Source: Isoetes taiwanensis
Taxonomy: Eukaryota > Streptophyta > Lycopodiopsida > Isoetales > Isoetaceae
DNA length: 64,000 bases
NCBI GenBank assembly: GCA_021234155.1
Contig: JAJEKV010000071.1
Span: 5,206,483-5,270,482, forward strand
Direction of reading: 5' to 3'
The notes under the pieces were generated by a model, which did no database searches, was not told the DNA's origin, and worked only from the letters and a program-made list of their open reading frames with translations. This document shows positions 11,019 through 21,278 of the stretch, one piece after another. The position numbers and the translations under genes are program-made. The first letter of the stretch is position 1. Each line of letters begins with the position of its first letter.

Positions 11019-12147
11019 TGTTACTCGCTAGTACCTCTAGTGATAACCAACACACCAAAAGGGCGGACCTTTCAAGGAAATTGTTATCCAATGGGCTCCC
11101 ATACCCCATAGATCATACCCAGGGGATGCACCTATTGTATAGGGGATATGCCACCTGCGTGCAAGGGGTCGGCAAAAACCCCCTTGTATACGTGTTTGAT
11201 TTTTTTTAGAAACTCCCTTTCCAGCCACGTACAGTGCCAAAATCACCCTAAAAACCCCCAAAAGCTACCCCTAGGTACGAGTATATGTACGGTTTAAGGG
11301 AAAAACAAACCCTTTCGGGTCACTCACATGGTTTGTACGGCCAAAACTATGTGAACCCCCCTTGAGATCATATCAATTCCTCCCCTTCCTCAAGATGCTT
11401 GCCCTCAAGCATATGGAACACACCAATGCTGCCATGATCCGTCATGAGCTCCAACCTCTATGAGGCTTTATCCCATACCCGATAGTCCATATTAATTTCT
11501 CGCCCTCCTCGAGATGTTTGCCCTCAAGCATGTGGAACACACCAATGTTGCCTCGAGGAATTGAACCTTGGCTTTGATACCAAATGTTATGCACTAGCAC
11601 CTCTAGTGATAACCAATGCATTAAAGGTTTTTTGAATACCTGAACATACATAAGAACTTTTACACAAATTAGTAGCCAAAGCCTTATAAAAAAGAGCTCT
11701 CCACCCAATCGGACCACTCAACTAGCAATATTTCGATTGGAACATAAAGGCTATAAGGCATATCTGACAATTAGCATCTTCTTATAGCTCCTTCCTTGAG
11801 CTAGTAGTCCTCTTTGACCCCTTGTCACTCTTTTTGTTGTTTCTTCCTTGTACCAATGAATCAGAAGAAGCGCCGCCCCAATTCGGAAGCTAGACTCGAG
11901 CCTGTTCCAGAAAAGTAAAATTTGCCTAAATGGGATCTCTAGGCAGAGATATTGCCAATTGAAGTTTAGGTTCTATTTATAGATGTCCCTGCGAGTTTAG
12001 CCTTTTTTAGCAAGGCCTTTGTCTTTGCCTTTATCTTTTGTTCCCGACCATGATATATATACTAGCGATATATGATTTTGCCTATTGCATAATCATATTG
12101 GGCCACCTTCCCGAGCTCATTGTTAGATGTTAACCTTAAACTATATC
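11019..12147 (-). mobile_element. TRIM-like small LTR element (tentative)
   Basis: A TGTTA...CACCTCTAGTGATAACCAA segment occurs at 11019 and again at 11585, like two LTR starts seen on the plus strand. Immediately left of the second copy, the minus strand reads GGTATCAAAGCC (11570-11581), a good match to the initiator tRNA-Met primer site of a minus-strand element. Both copies run towards a sequence resembling CTATATCAATTCCT(T/C)CC near 11357 and 12147. Between them a 45-bp segment ending in GGAACACACCAATG is duplicated (about 11385-11425 and 11505-11547). There is no gag or pol. Ends and target duplication are not proven. Confidence 0.4.
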
Positions 12148-12369
12148 AATTCCTTCCCTTCTCAAAAGCAATTGATCTCACTTGCATTGAACGCAACTTT
12201 CAGGAACTCGTTAATATCAACTTTAATATGAACATTATTAAGCTTCATAGTTTTTATGAACCATTGACAATATTATTATTTTGTTAAGGGCTTTTCCCCT
12301 ATCATAAATATTATCAACTCATCGTTACCACCTCATCATGACTTCCACCTTGGTTCATGGTTACAACTT

Positions 12370-12660
12370 ACTCGTGGTTTTTGTGTCTACCACCTACTCG
12401 TGGTTTTCATATACTACTGTCTGCTACCTACTCGTGGACCACTAATTCTTGGTTACCATCTACTCATGGACCAATTTAGTTCTTGGTTGCCACCTACTCG
12501 TGGACCAATTCAGTACTTAGTTGCCATCTACTCGTGGACCAATTCAACTCGAGATCCCCACCTACTCGTGGGTCTCTTTCTATTGTGATTACCACCTACT
12601 CGTGGGTCACATTCACTTGTGATTACCACCTCCTCGTGGGTCACGGCCACTGGATCGGAT
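12370..12660. repeat. 34-bp minisatellite with ACCTACTCGTGG core
   Basis: The core CTACTCGTGG recurs at about 12371, 12397, 12431, 12463, 12497, 12531, 12565, 12599 and 12633. From 12463 on the spacing is exactly 34 bp. The first intervals are 26, 34 and 32 bp. It lies just beyond the truncated end of the old gypsy element. The short open frames across it are repeat artefacts. Confidence 0.8.
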
Positions 12661-12783
12661 GGCAGAGATGCTCGAACAGACTCCAACAAGGTTGTATCAT
12701 GAGGCCTCTTGAATAAAGTGATTTAAGCTGGAACCGATCAGGCCATGAAATAACCTGTGATTGCTGATCAAATGCAGGATCCC

Positions 12784-13134
12784 CTAGCATAGGTTCAAGG
12801 TAGGAGCATCAAGACAAACATTTGGCTTCCCTTGGAGGGGTCCAGGATGGTACTTGATCATAAAGTCAATGCGAGATAGTACTTGAGTATGCCACGGGGC
12901 CTCACAACAGTTCAGCACTCGAGCAGACTGAAAATATTCTAGATTTCGATGATCTGTATAGACTGTGACCTTATAAAGAGATCCCTCTATGAGACATCTC
13001 CACTCCTCGAAAAAATCAACGATCGCCAACAACTCCTTGTCATAAATGGGTTTCAGCAGCCTGAAACTTCCACGAGTGAAAGGCGATCGGATACAATTCG
13101 TAATCATCCTTCTCCCGTGACAGGATAATACCAA
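12784..13134 (-). pseudogene. Old gypsy pol, RNase H part (left of element A)
   Basis: Minus-strand RNase H of a Ty3/gypsy polyprotein, with YDKELLAIVDFFEEW, VTVYTDHRNLEYF, FMIKYHPG and GKPN, the usual block before integrase. It is truncated on its downstream side: no integrase follows. It is the direct continuation of the minus-strand pol at 53786-55620. The motif ALG of the RNase H start lies on the other side of element A and resumes here through the duplicated accaa. Frames change several times, so it was dead or dying before or after the insertion. Confidence 0.85.
13130..13134. repeat. Target-site duplication of element A (left), accaa
   Basis: The bases accaa immediately precede the TG of the 5' LTR and recur immediately after the CA of the 3' LTR at 53781-53785. 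Five-base duplications are normal for Ty3/gypsy integration. Confidence 0.9.
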
Positions 13135-14737
13135 TGTGACGTTCCACGTATTTATACGGTATACGTATAAATATACTGACACGTCACACAATAAGGTACG
13201 CCACCATGGGGTATTTTAACCTACGGGGTTGACCTAAAAGGGATTAATTTAGCTATGCTAAATTAATTATTGAAGGATAATTACCTGTAATTAAGGAAAT
13301 AGTATCTAATTGACTCAATTAAGTTAATTGATTAATTAGGAAGGCGCCACTTGGCCAAACTCGATTGGCCAGCATGGGAATGCTAACTTGGGGCATCAAG
13401 TTGTATCCCTACCCCATTTGGCCCATAATCGAGCCAGGCGGAGGAGCTGTGGAGCGCCCCAGTTGTTGCTGAGCGCCCAAGTTGTTGTTGACGCCCAAGC
13501 TGTTGCTGAACACCCAAGTTGCTGAAAGATGGAAGTGCCCCATGATAACGGATCTAGCAGAAACTCGGGTTAGTGGGTAGTCTAGCTTGAGCTTCTAGGA
13601 TAGCGCCTTAATTAGTCTTCTCTGGTTATCTTTGTTAAGATTAACCCTTCTTTGGTACTTAGGATTACATTTCAATTATGGATTATGTTTTGTTATGGAT
13701 GTATGGATGAATCTATGATAGTATCTCTGTTAGCCTTTCGTAAATCAGGGATTAAAGGGGGGGTAGAGACCTCTGTGCCTTATGCTCTTAGTATGCTCCT
13801 AGTAGTTCCCTTAGTTCCCAATAAATGCGGCCTGTGCACAAGAGACCACCGAGTCGTGGATGCTATGGAACTGCTTAGCACCAGAGAAGGGACGCAGTGG
13901 TGAAGTGGGGGTGGGATCTTGCATGAACATACAAGGCTCCTGGGACTCCTACAGTGGGCTAGGCCTGATAGCCGGTCACGTCGAGGGCCGGGTATGGGTC
14001 TGACACTCCCTGGGTGCAGAGGTGTGACCCGTATGGGGCACCCTGTACTTTGTGTAGATTTAGGGGAGTAAGTCGGGTACGGATGCGGGGGTCGCTGATG
14101 CGGCATGCATTCTCTAGCTCACCCATGGAACCGCTGTGATCCTGGAAGGGGACGCTTCCCCGACCTGCCTCATCGGACAGGTCTTCATGAAACCTGGAGT
14201 AGCCTCAAAGGGTGATACCTTGAGTCTGCGTCTCCGGAAGGCTATAGTGATGCCATAGCATGATTCGACTCATCTGCAAAGTGTGCACAGGAGGGGCGGA
14301 TGGAATGGACAACCCTAGCCGATGTTCTATGCCAGCCAACACCATGCCAAGATTCGGTCTGCTGATCTCTTGAGACCTAGCCGTTAGTCGATCCTCACTG
14401 GAGTCTGAGCCGGGGTAGAACCATGGGTCTGGGGTGTTTTCTCTAGTATTAAATGTATCTTCTCTGTTATTATCAGTTGGACGGATGTGCCACCCTTCGT
14501 GGTGGTAGTTATAATATGATTATGCTGTATGCTAACCTTGTATTCACGCTTCCGCGACATAGGAGCCCCATTGAAGGCGTGGGCCGAATGACCCCTCTAT
14601 GTCCTTCACTCGAGCATCTTTCCATGGATGGCCCGAGTTAGACGGAGGGCCCTGCTCATGGCGAGATGGTTGCCATGGGAGGGGAAAGTCCCCGTATGTA
14701 TACGCCCGAGCGTCGTATATGTTCTGGGAGCGTCACA
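13135..14737 (+). repeat. Element A 5' LTR
   Basis: Starts TGTGACGTTCCACG and ends GAGCGTCACA. Within the first 40 bases is a near-palindrome, TATTTATACG-GTATA-CGTATAAATA. The LTR shares long blocks with the element B LTRs, for example around the sequences GTAGAGACCTC, ACAACCCTAGCCGATG and CACCCTTCGTGG. Short frames in it are spurious. Confidence 0.9.
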
Positions 14738-14738
14738 G

Positions 14739-14750
14739 TGGTATCAGAGC
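14739..14750 (+). other. Primer-binding site (initiator tRNA-Met) of element A
   Basis: TGGTATCAGAGC starts two bases after the LTR, the canonical complement of the 3' end of initiator tRNA-Met used to prime minus-strand DNA synthesis. Confidence 0.9.
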
Positions 14751-15157
14751 CGTGATTTTGGTAGTCCGAAATCATAGCACTGACTAAACCCTAACTCGCT
14801 AGTTCGGTAGTTAGGTGGGAGTTTAAGCTAGTGTGATTGTTTAGCTCTTTGATGTTTGGTTTTGTGCTAGGTTGATGTAATAGATTGTAAGTCTTTAAGA
14901 AGTTTAGGGCAAGAGGAGGACCCAAGATTCGGAAGGTTATAACTTTTTGTGGGTAGCTCGGATGAAGGCAAAAATGGTTCCAATAGATCGGGCATCTCCC
15001 AAATACCCTAGGGAGCATGCTATCCGAGGGCGAAATGGCGACAGCAAGGCGAAAAAGAAAAAGGGGCGCTGCTATCGTATGAGGTGTTTCTCTCACGAAG
15101 TTAAGGGTGTATAATGCTAGTTGCGCCCCATACGGTTCCGCGTATAAAAATACGCGT

Positions 15158-15159
<2 letters not shown>
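14751..15159 (+). other. Element A untranslated leader
   Basis: Non-coding leader after the primer site. It is alignable with the element B leader at about 23008-23310: both contain GGAGGACCCAAG, then a GTAGCT(C/G)GGATGAAGGC block and a CGTATAAAA...CGCG block. The shared leader shows that A and B are related beyond their LTRs. Confidence 0.65.

Positions 15160-15189
<30 letters not shown>
15160..15189. repeat. Poly(T) run of 30
   Basis: An uninterrupted T tract just after the conserved part of the element A leader. It could be the reversed poly(A) of a retroposed sequence or simple slippage. Its length is likely to vary between reads. Confidence 0.8.
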
Positions 15190-15194
<5 letters not shown>

Positions 15195-16144
15195 GAAAAC
15201 TTTTTACAAAAAGTTAAAAGTTAAATTCAAATTTTGTGTTACTTTTTGAAAAGTGTGTTTGTAGGGACGACTTTCCTCTGCCATAGCTGCCGGACTTGAG
15301 CTCCTTTTCCGCCATAGCCGACCTCTACTGCCACCTTGCAACTACCCTAAACCCTTAGCGCCTTCACCTACCCGCTAGCGCCACCTATCTAAGCCTGAGC
15401 GCCCTACTTCCTCTTTTGCTGTCCATCACTAGACGTCGCCATGCCACACTTCAAGCTCACAGTTGACCTAAAGACCTTAAATGTCTACCAGCTCTTCTGT
15501 GTGAAGTAGACCACCTAGGTGAGGACCATAGTGATATTGACGTGGTCCTCGATTTGTTTGTAAAGCATTTCACCGAGAACCGTCGCATCCCATTCCCTAT
15601 TTTTCACTTCAATGAGCGGTTCCTCATGAAAAGCATGAATTCATTAATTAGAGAAATTTGGAATTCTCGTTTAGCATGAAATAGGTTAGCGGGTAGCCAT
15701 ATAGTGCAAAAACTACTACCAATTGAGTAAAAGTTGGCGTTTTTTTGCACAAATTCTGCAAAGGCTTCAGTCTTATTCGGAAATATAGTTTTTACTGCTA
15801 ATGCAAAGGTTCACCGCGAGTATAACGTAGTAGGAGGGAGTGTTAAAACTTCTCGCAAGAAGTTTAACGCGATGTTTCGCAGCTGAAAGGAGACAAAATA
15901 ATGTGCCTTTTATTAAAACCATATGAGAGCATTGTGTTAAAAGAAGGTACCGAGGAGCAAGGATATCACACAAAATTCAGTATTTAAAGCCATATAATTG
16001 TTACTGAGGAGGATGTGGTCGCGATTATTTTTAGCATTAAACATATGGTAAAAGATATGGGTAAAGACAAAACCAAAGTTCCCGAAACAAAAATTTCCAT
16101 CGAAGGAAGTAATATACAACATAATTACTGATTGAAGGAGATAA
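15190..16144. other. Element A cargo, no gene recognised
   Basis: Low coding potential. Around 15280-15330 the sequence CTCTGCCATAGCTGCCGGA and TCCGCCATAGCCGACC resemble the 27-bp repeat unit in the element B leader (23692-23800), so part of the leader continues here. Confidence 0.4.
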
Positions 16145-16987
16145 TTATTCTAATTGTGTTTCAGATACTTGATCAGGTATCACACCCATTTCATTGGCCA
16201 TGCGATTGACATGCTCTCTACCCAATTCCATAGCTTGTGTTGTGTCCATCTCTGAATAACCCGCGGATCTCGGAACTACAACACCCATGGCCTTTCGATC
16301 GCCGCGGATGTGAATCAGGCTCCCATTCTTCACTGTCCATTGCACTGCTCCCGCCTATAAGTTCCTTTTGCAGTAGCTCCGATGCAGTAGCATTCTGCTG
16401 TGGATGAGAGAGCTTCGCTTCTTCTTTGCCTTTACTCCGATGCTCCCGTGATCCAAGAACCTCATCTTGGTCAATCTCCATGTCTTTGTTGGTTCGCTTC
16501 CATGTGTTCTACGCCCGTATTCAAACCGATGTTCAGCTGTCAAGAAAGGCATGTACCCATCAAGCTTCTCATTAAGTGCACTCAATTTTTGAAAAGTGGG
16601 CTCCAGGGCTTCTATACCTTTTTCCGTCTCTTCAAGCAAGCGCTTTGTTTCTTGCATTCTCTCTTCGTAGGACTTAGCATCGAGGTTTTCCAAAATGGAA
16701 TCCAACTTTGATAGATCTGTGTTTTGGGTGATACTGATGTCGGGTTGAGCTGGATCAGGCTCAACATTCTCTGCTTTCGGCTCTTCCTCAAACCCATCGG
16801 CACTTGGATTGGCCATTTTATCAAGCGTTTCAAAGAACGCCCTCAGGAAACAGCACACTTTACCTGAACTTTCAAAAGCCACGCTCTTTTTGCCTTGCAT
16901 AAGAGCAACACGAAGCCGCCCCAGTAGAAAAAGAAATCCGAACACAACCATCGGTCGGCACCGGTTGTTCAACAATATGGTAGGCAT
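16145..16987 (-). pseudogene. Antisense ORF with coiled coil, unknown family
   Basis: A minus-strand protein can be followed over about 260 codons with two changes of frame. Its middle has an acidic linker (EEEPKAENVEPDPAQPD) and a coiled coil of about 50 residues rich in E, K and L (EERMQETKRLLEETEKGIEA). After frame changes near 16345-16480 it ends with SGYSEMDTTQ-like and ANEMGVIPDQVSETQLE segments before a stop at 16145. I do not recognise it. It is antisense to element A gag-pol, a position where some large plant gypsy elements carry extra ORFs. Confidence 0.4.
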
Positions 16988-18934
16988 AGGAGGTTTTCAC
17001 TGGCATTTCAATACAAGATCTCCTTCCATTGCCGCCCATTTGAATCTTGGTTTGCCTGTAAAAGAGTCCGATATTTCTTTTTTTATCTTTCGTCGGCATC
17101 CTCATTACACCGTTAGCGGCATTGGAGGCAATGGTGTTGACTTAGGAGCCTTGCCAGGTGTGGAGATAGGTGAAGCTCCAACTCGGTTGCACGGGTGTTA
17201 CACGAACATCACTCCCGGTTAATGCACATATGACTAATAAAGTAATCGATGTTCTTTCACCCCTTCGCTTGCTCTCCCATCCCATTTCTTCATAGGAACC
17301 TAAAGATAGGTAGTAGCCACCGAATTTGAATTTCCGATCGTACAAGCAATTGGGCAAATTCATCGAAGCATGATAATGACCAAGTGATAAACTTTGGCAA
17401 TCGTCATGGTAGCTATCCTTGTAAATAGATCTGTGTATTTCTTGCAATCCCATACCTTGTTTATCCCTGATGTCAATAAATATCGTCGTCGATTTCTCGA
17501 CACTTGGGAGGAAGTAGGGATGCCATCCTTTGTCACCGCTATGACAATATTTCTCTTTTCCTTTCTTTTTCTAGCCTCCTCCGGCTTTAGAATATTCCCC
17601 GACCGGGCTCGTAAAGGCTACGGGTAGGTTACCAAGTGTATGATCCTTGTTATAGTTAGCCTTTACGCATTCTCAGATCAAGATCCGATATATCCAAGAT
17701 TCTCTGTTCACTCAAATCGGGGAAAAGCCCAAGCAATTAGGTCCCAGCTATAGAAATCCTTTTTTGCAAACAAATTAGTGGCATAAGATAAAATTTCTCG
17801 CCTCATAAAAGTGAGGGTTCTGATGTCGATTGCCCGTTGTTTGCAATCAAATCTCCCGCTATAAACCGGCTGCACCTTTTAAATAGGTCTTGCCTTCTAT
17901 AATCTCATCGAAAGCATTTGTGACACCTCTCAGATTCGACATACCTCGTAGCAACCCGGAGCCGGGTCTTGTTAAAGAAGTCTTTGGATGGTTTGTCCGA
18001 AAGTCACCATGGTCGCCACTTAGTTTACGACTCACCCACATACCGCAACTTCCATTAACTTCTTGAAAACCTTCTCATCCATAAAATGAATTGTTTTTCA
18101 TCCTTAAGCTCCCTGCACTTTCAAGGTGGTCGTTGCAATTTCATGGAAATCCCGCGGGAAGCAATTTCAAGGTCATCAAGATCGCGCCTTTGAACTTGGC
18201 GAGTAGAAAACAAATAAATACCTTCCAAGCTGAAGTTTTAGCTGTCCCTATAGGTCCTTGTGGAGGGCAAACCATAAGCCTTGTGTTGATGACGGTTGTT
18301 GCGGTTTTTCAATCGGTGGCTCTCTCAGACACCGCGGTGTTTGCAATTGCCGTTGCATTGAATACTCAACTCTATATATTCCTTGTGTCCAGAAGATTTC
18401 CGTTGAGCACCCTCGATCTTCTTCTAGCATATACTTTGGCAAATTCTCGCTTTGTCGTCGAACTTCGCCCGACGACCGAACAAAGGAGTTGTGCAAAACA
18501 AATACCGTGGTTGCTTAAATAATATAAAATTTCTTGCCCTTCAAATCTTCGGATTGCTCTATGTCACCCCCTCCCAAAGATAGACAACCGTCAGTCAAAT
18601 CTACATAACGAAAGTGTCCAAAAGATAAAGAATTAGTTACCCGGTAATAGGGTCAAACGGAACGACGCCGGTGAGGGTGAGGACCTCTCGTGGGGTATGT
18701 CTTGAAGCTTTTAACCGAGTTTGAACATGGTCATTTGACCGCATTCTCAGGTGTCAAGTTTGCCGGTGCAGTTCACAATCAAAAATAGAAATCTTTGTAA
18801 ACCAATTAACCCCTAAGGGGTAGAACCTTTGAACCTGCTCAAGCTTCGAGTGGTTTGCTCGCCATCTTGCGTTCCTCTTCTGGATTGAACTTCAACTCGA
18901 CCGAATGGCAAAGGTGCGTGGGGCCATGTCAATG
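16988..18934 (-). other. Degraded antisense coding remnants, unidentified
   Basis: Minus-strand pieces keep protein-like composition but shift frame often: about 17859-18041 (PGSGLLRGMSNLRGVTNAF), 18110-18240 (KGAILMTLKLLPRDFHEI) and 18248-18496 (RGCSTEIFWTQGIYRVEY). They could be one ancient gene continuing into 16145-16987. No domain was recognised and no intact frame remains. Confidence 0.3.
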
Positions 18935-19750
18935 CTAGTGTAGAGGAGGCATTCGTGAATCGGGGGTTTGAGAACTGCTGGGCTGCGGGCTATCTTCATT
19001 AGGTGTCAGATTCTTAAGGCTAATTCTGAAAGGAGGGAGTTTTTTTGGAATAAATCCACCAGATGTACTGCTATCTGGGGCCTTCATAGCAATAGGAAGA
19101 GTAGGGTTAACAATAAGGAGGGGTTTATCGTGGATTGTGGTTCTTGAGCAATTTCTTTTGGTGCCTGATGTCTCTCCCAAAGCAGCAATAGGCTTCACAC
19201 TCTTTTTTCTTGGCCACGGCTCTTAGCCAATTAGTGTCCATCACGGAGGGCATCTTTCGCCCGAATCGCTTTCAAGGCACGGCTTCGGAGCTTCTTGTCG
19301 TAGATAAACCATTTTCGCATGCCGAGAACCCGAGCAATATGTCTCTGTTTCCCTTTATACCTGACAAAGAGAGAGATTCATAGGATGGCAACAACCAGCC
19401 ATAACCCTTAGCTGACGTGGGGATGTTTTTCCCTGTGGCTGGCTTGTTCATTTTGTCGGGTCGTCATCATAGACGGGTCATAATTGCGCCATTTCAAAAT
19501 GTACTCCAGAAACTGCAATGCTTGTGTGTCCTCAATGCTGCATATGATAGCATCTTGCACATTGTTCTTCGTGCCTTCCCACATTGCCACCACTATGCCA
19601 ACTTGTTCAACGCCCTCGCCTTTTTTCGGTCCGCGAAAAACAGTACAGTGTCCTTTTCGTGATCACCCTTAATGTGCGGTATAGCCCTGCGGCAATCTCA
19701 ATACACCATTTCCTTTCATTGGAAGGGGTTATAATACCGGACGGGCTCGA
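18935..19750 (-). pseudogene. Antisense ORF remnant, unknown function
   Basis: Two minus-strand blocks. Block 19205-19600 has DTQALQFLEYILKWRNYDP followed after a frame change by ARVLGMRKWFIYDKKLRSRA and KDALRDGH. Block 18935-19198 is an 87-codon proline- and serine-rich tail (GGFIPKKLPPFRISLKNL). Composition and continuity suggest one former protein. No family was recognised. It belongs to the element A cargo. Confidence 0.35.
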
Positions 19751-19854
19751 CATCCGATCCTCGGAAGAGAGCAAGTCTCGTAAACAAAAGCCTGTGGTGA
19801 GTGCCTGGTAGGCTGCATAATGTGGTGCAAGGAAAAGGTATAAACTACTGTAGA

Positions 19855-20270
19855 GAAACGCGACCGCGATCCTGCCGAGCAGCTAAAATAGAACTCCACA
19901 CTATCGCGGCCGCGACGTTGTGTAGCACTTAAGCACGACAAAAAACATTGCGGTCGCTGAACCTAATGACGCATCACACTAGTACTCATGAAACATATAA
20001 AGAAAGAAAATCTATACTTTCGGCCGGACCGCTACCAGCGATCTTGTTGAGCAACTACACTTATGAAGACCCTGCCTAGAAATTACAAAACCTATCAAGC
20101 AAGACCTGCCGCGATCTTGTTGAGCAGCCTACACTTATGAAGACCGGCATTGCCTAGAAATTACAAAACCTATCAAAGCAAGACCGCTGTCGCGATCTTG
20201 CCGAAAGCAGCCTATACTTATGAAAACAATAGAAGTTTGAGTAGGCAAGATCGCGGCCGCGATCTTCTTT
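19855..20270. repeat. Cluster of GATCGCGGCCGCGATC-like palindromes in 75-80 bp repeats
   Basis: Sequences close to the palindrome ATCGCGGCCGCGAT recur near 19858, 19905, 19950, 20035, 20110, 20190 and 20245. Three copies are embedded in tandem units of about 75-80 bp that share CTACACTTATGAAGACC and GCCTAGAAATTACAAAACC (about 20030-20240). CpG-rich islands like this are unusual in otherwise AT-rich repeats. A matching cluster lies at 32885-33180 on the other side of element B, so the two were originally about 2.6 kb apart or less. Confidence 0.6.
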
Positions 20271-21273
20271 GAAATGAAATGTTAGAAAATACCTTCTCTC
20301 GAGGGAGTCCTTAGGTGTCATGGGATCGCTGGTACCGGGTTGAGTTCAAATACGAAGTCTTTTTTGGAGTGGCTCGAGAATTTCGGAGGGGCAAAGGCGC
20401 TTAGGGCTGAACGAAATCGCTGAGTCGAAATTTGTTTTTAAAGGTTTGAAGTTTCAATTTATAGAACGCTACCGCTGAAATTAATTGCCCCCTCATAATT
20501 GCGGCGGAAAAAAAACGTGCGGGCCATAATGGCGTCGACAGCCGGCATAATTACCGGGCGGGCCGCCGTATTTATTCCCCGACATAAATGCGGTCGCGGC
20601 GAATATACCCGTCCGGGCAAGTAATCCGCACGAAAGGTCCTTATCCACTTGACGTCAGCGTTCAAATTCGGGCGTAATTTTGGACTGACACATTATGCGA
20701 CCATAAATGCCCCAAAAAAACCGTTTCTGGACCCGGACAAAGGATGGTGTAGAATTTGAAATCGAGAACAAACCAATTCGAGAAAGCAGAAAAGCCAATT
20801 CAAATTTCATTGTTTTGTAAGATCTTCGAGAAACTGCCGCCTAAAAGCCGGGCCAAGTTCGGCAAGGATTTGTCGCAGAATTCGAGATCCATTGAAGGCG
20901 CCGACGAGGGCGCCGATAACCGCTTGTAATCCGCCACTACACATTCAATTCGCAGAATCGCATCGAATTCGTGGTTTTGGCGCAGGTAAAAGGCCTATTC
21001 TCGATGCATATCCCTCAATCAAGTGAACTCAACGCCTATGTTGCAATCAATTTCAATTATAACTACAACCTCCGAAGTCTCGTGACTAACATCACTATGT
21101 ATTGCATGGATTGATAAGATACCTCCTGATACTTTGTTGCAACTATGTAAAAATAGATGTTCTAAGCAAAACTGTGCACTCTGGTGTGTTTATTATACAA
21201 TGTAAACGTGTTTCAGGTATATGCTTTCTTTCTCCATGTGGATGAAACTAAACACTGTTTTTATGACACTGCA
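20271..21273. other. Element A cargo, no gene recognised
   Basis: GC-richer sequence with no convincing frame. It lies between the two palindrome clusters and before the insertion of element B. Confidence 0.4.
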
Positions 21274-21278
21274 GCTTC
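21274..21278. repeat. Target-site duplication of element B (left), gcttc
   Basis: The bases gcttc precede the left LTR and recur directly after the right LTR at 32780-32784. Confidence 0.9.

Noticed and set aside
12400-12716. Frames with repeated SWTNS and LLVDQF segments
   Set aside because: Translation of the 34-bp minisatellite, not a protein repeat family.
13652-14106. ORFs of 83 and 108 codons, repeated at 52693-53150
   Set aside because: They lie wholly inside the element A LTRs and occur twice for that reason; no known domain.
15160-15189. Poly(T) as a strand-reversed SINE or processed pseudogene end
   Set aside because: No retroposed gene, tRNA-like head or target duplication was found next to it.
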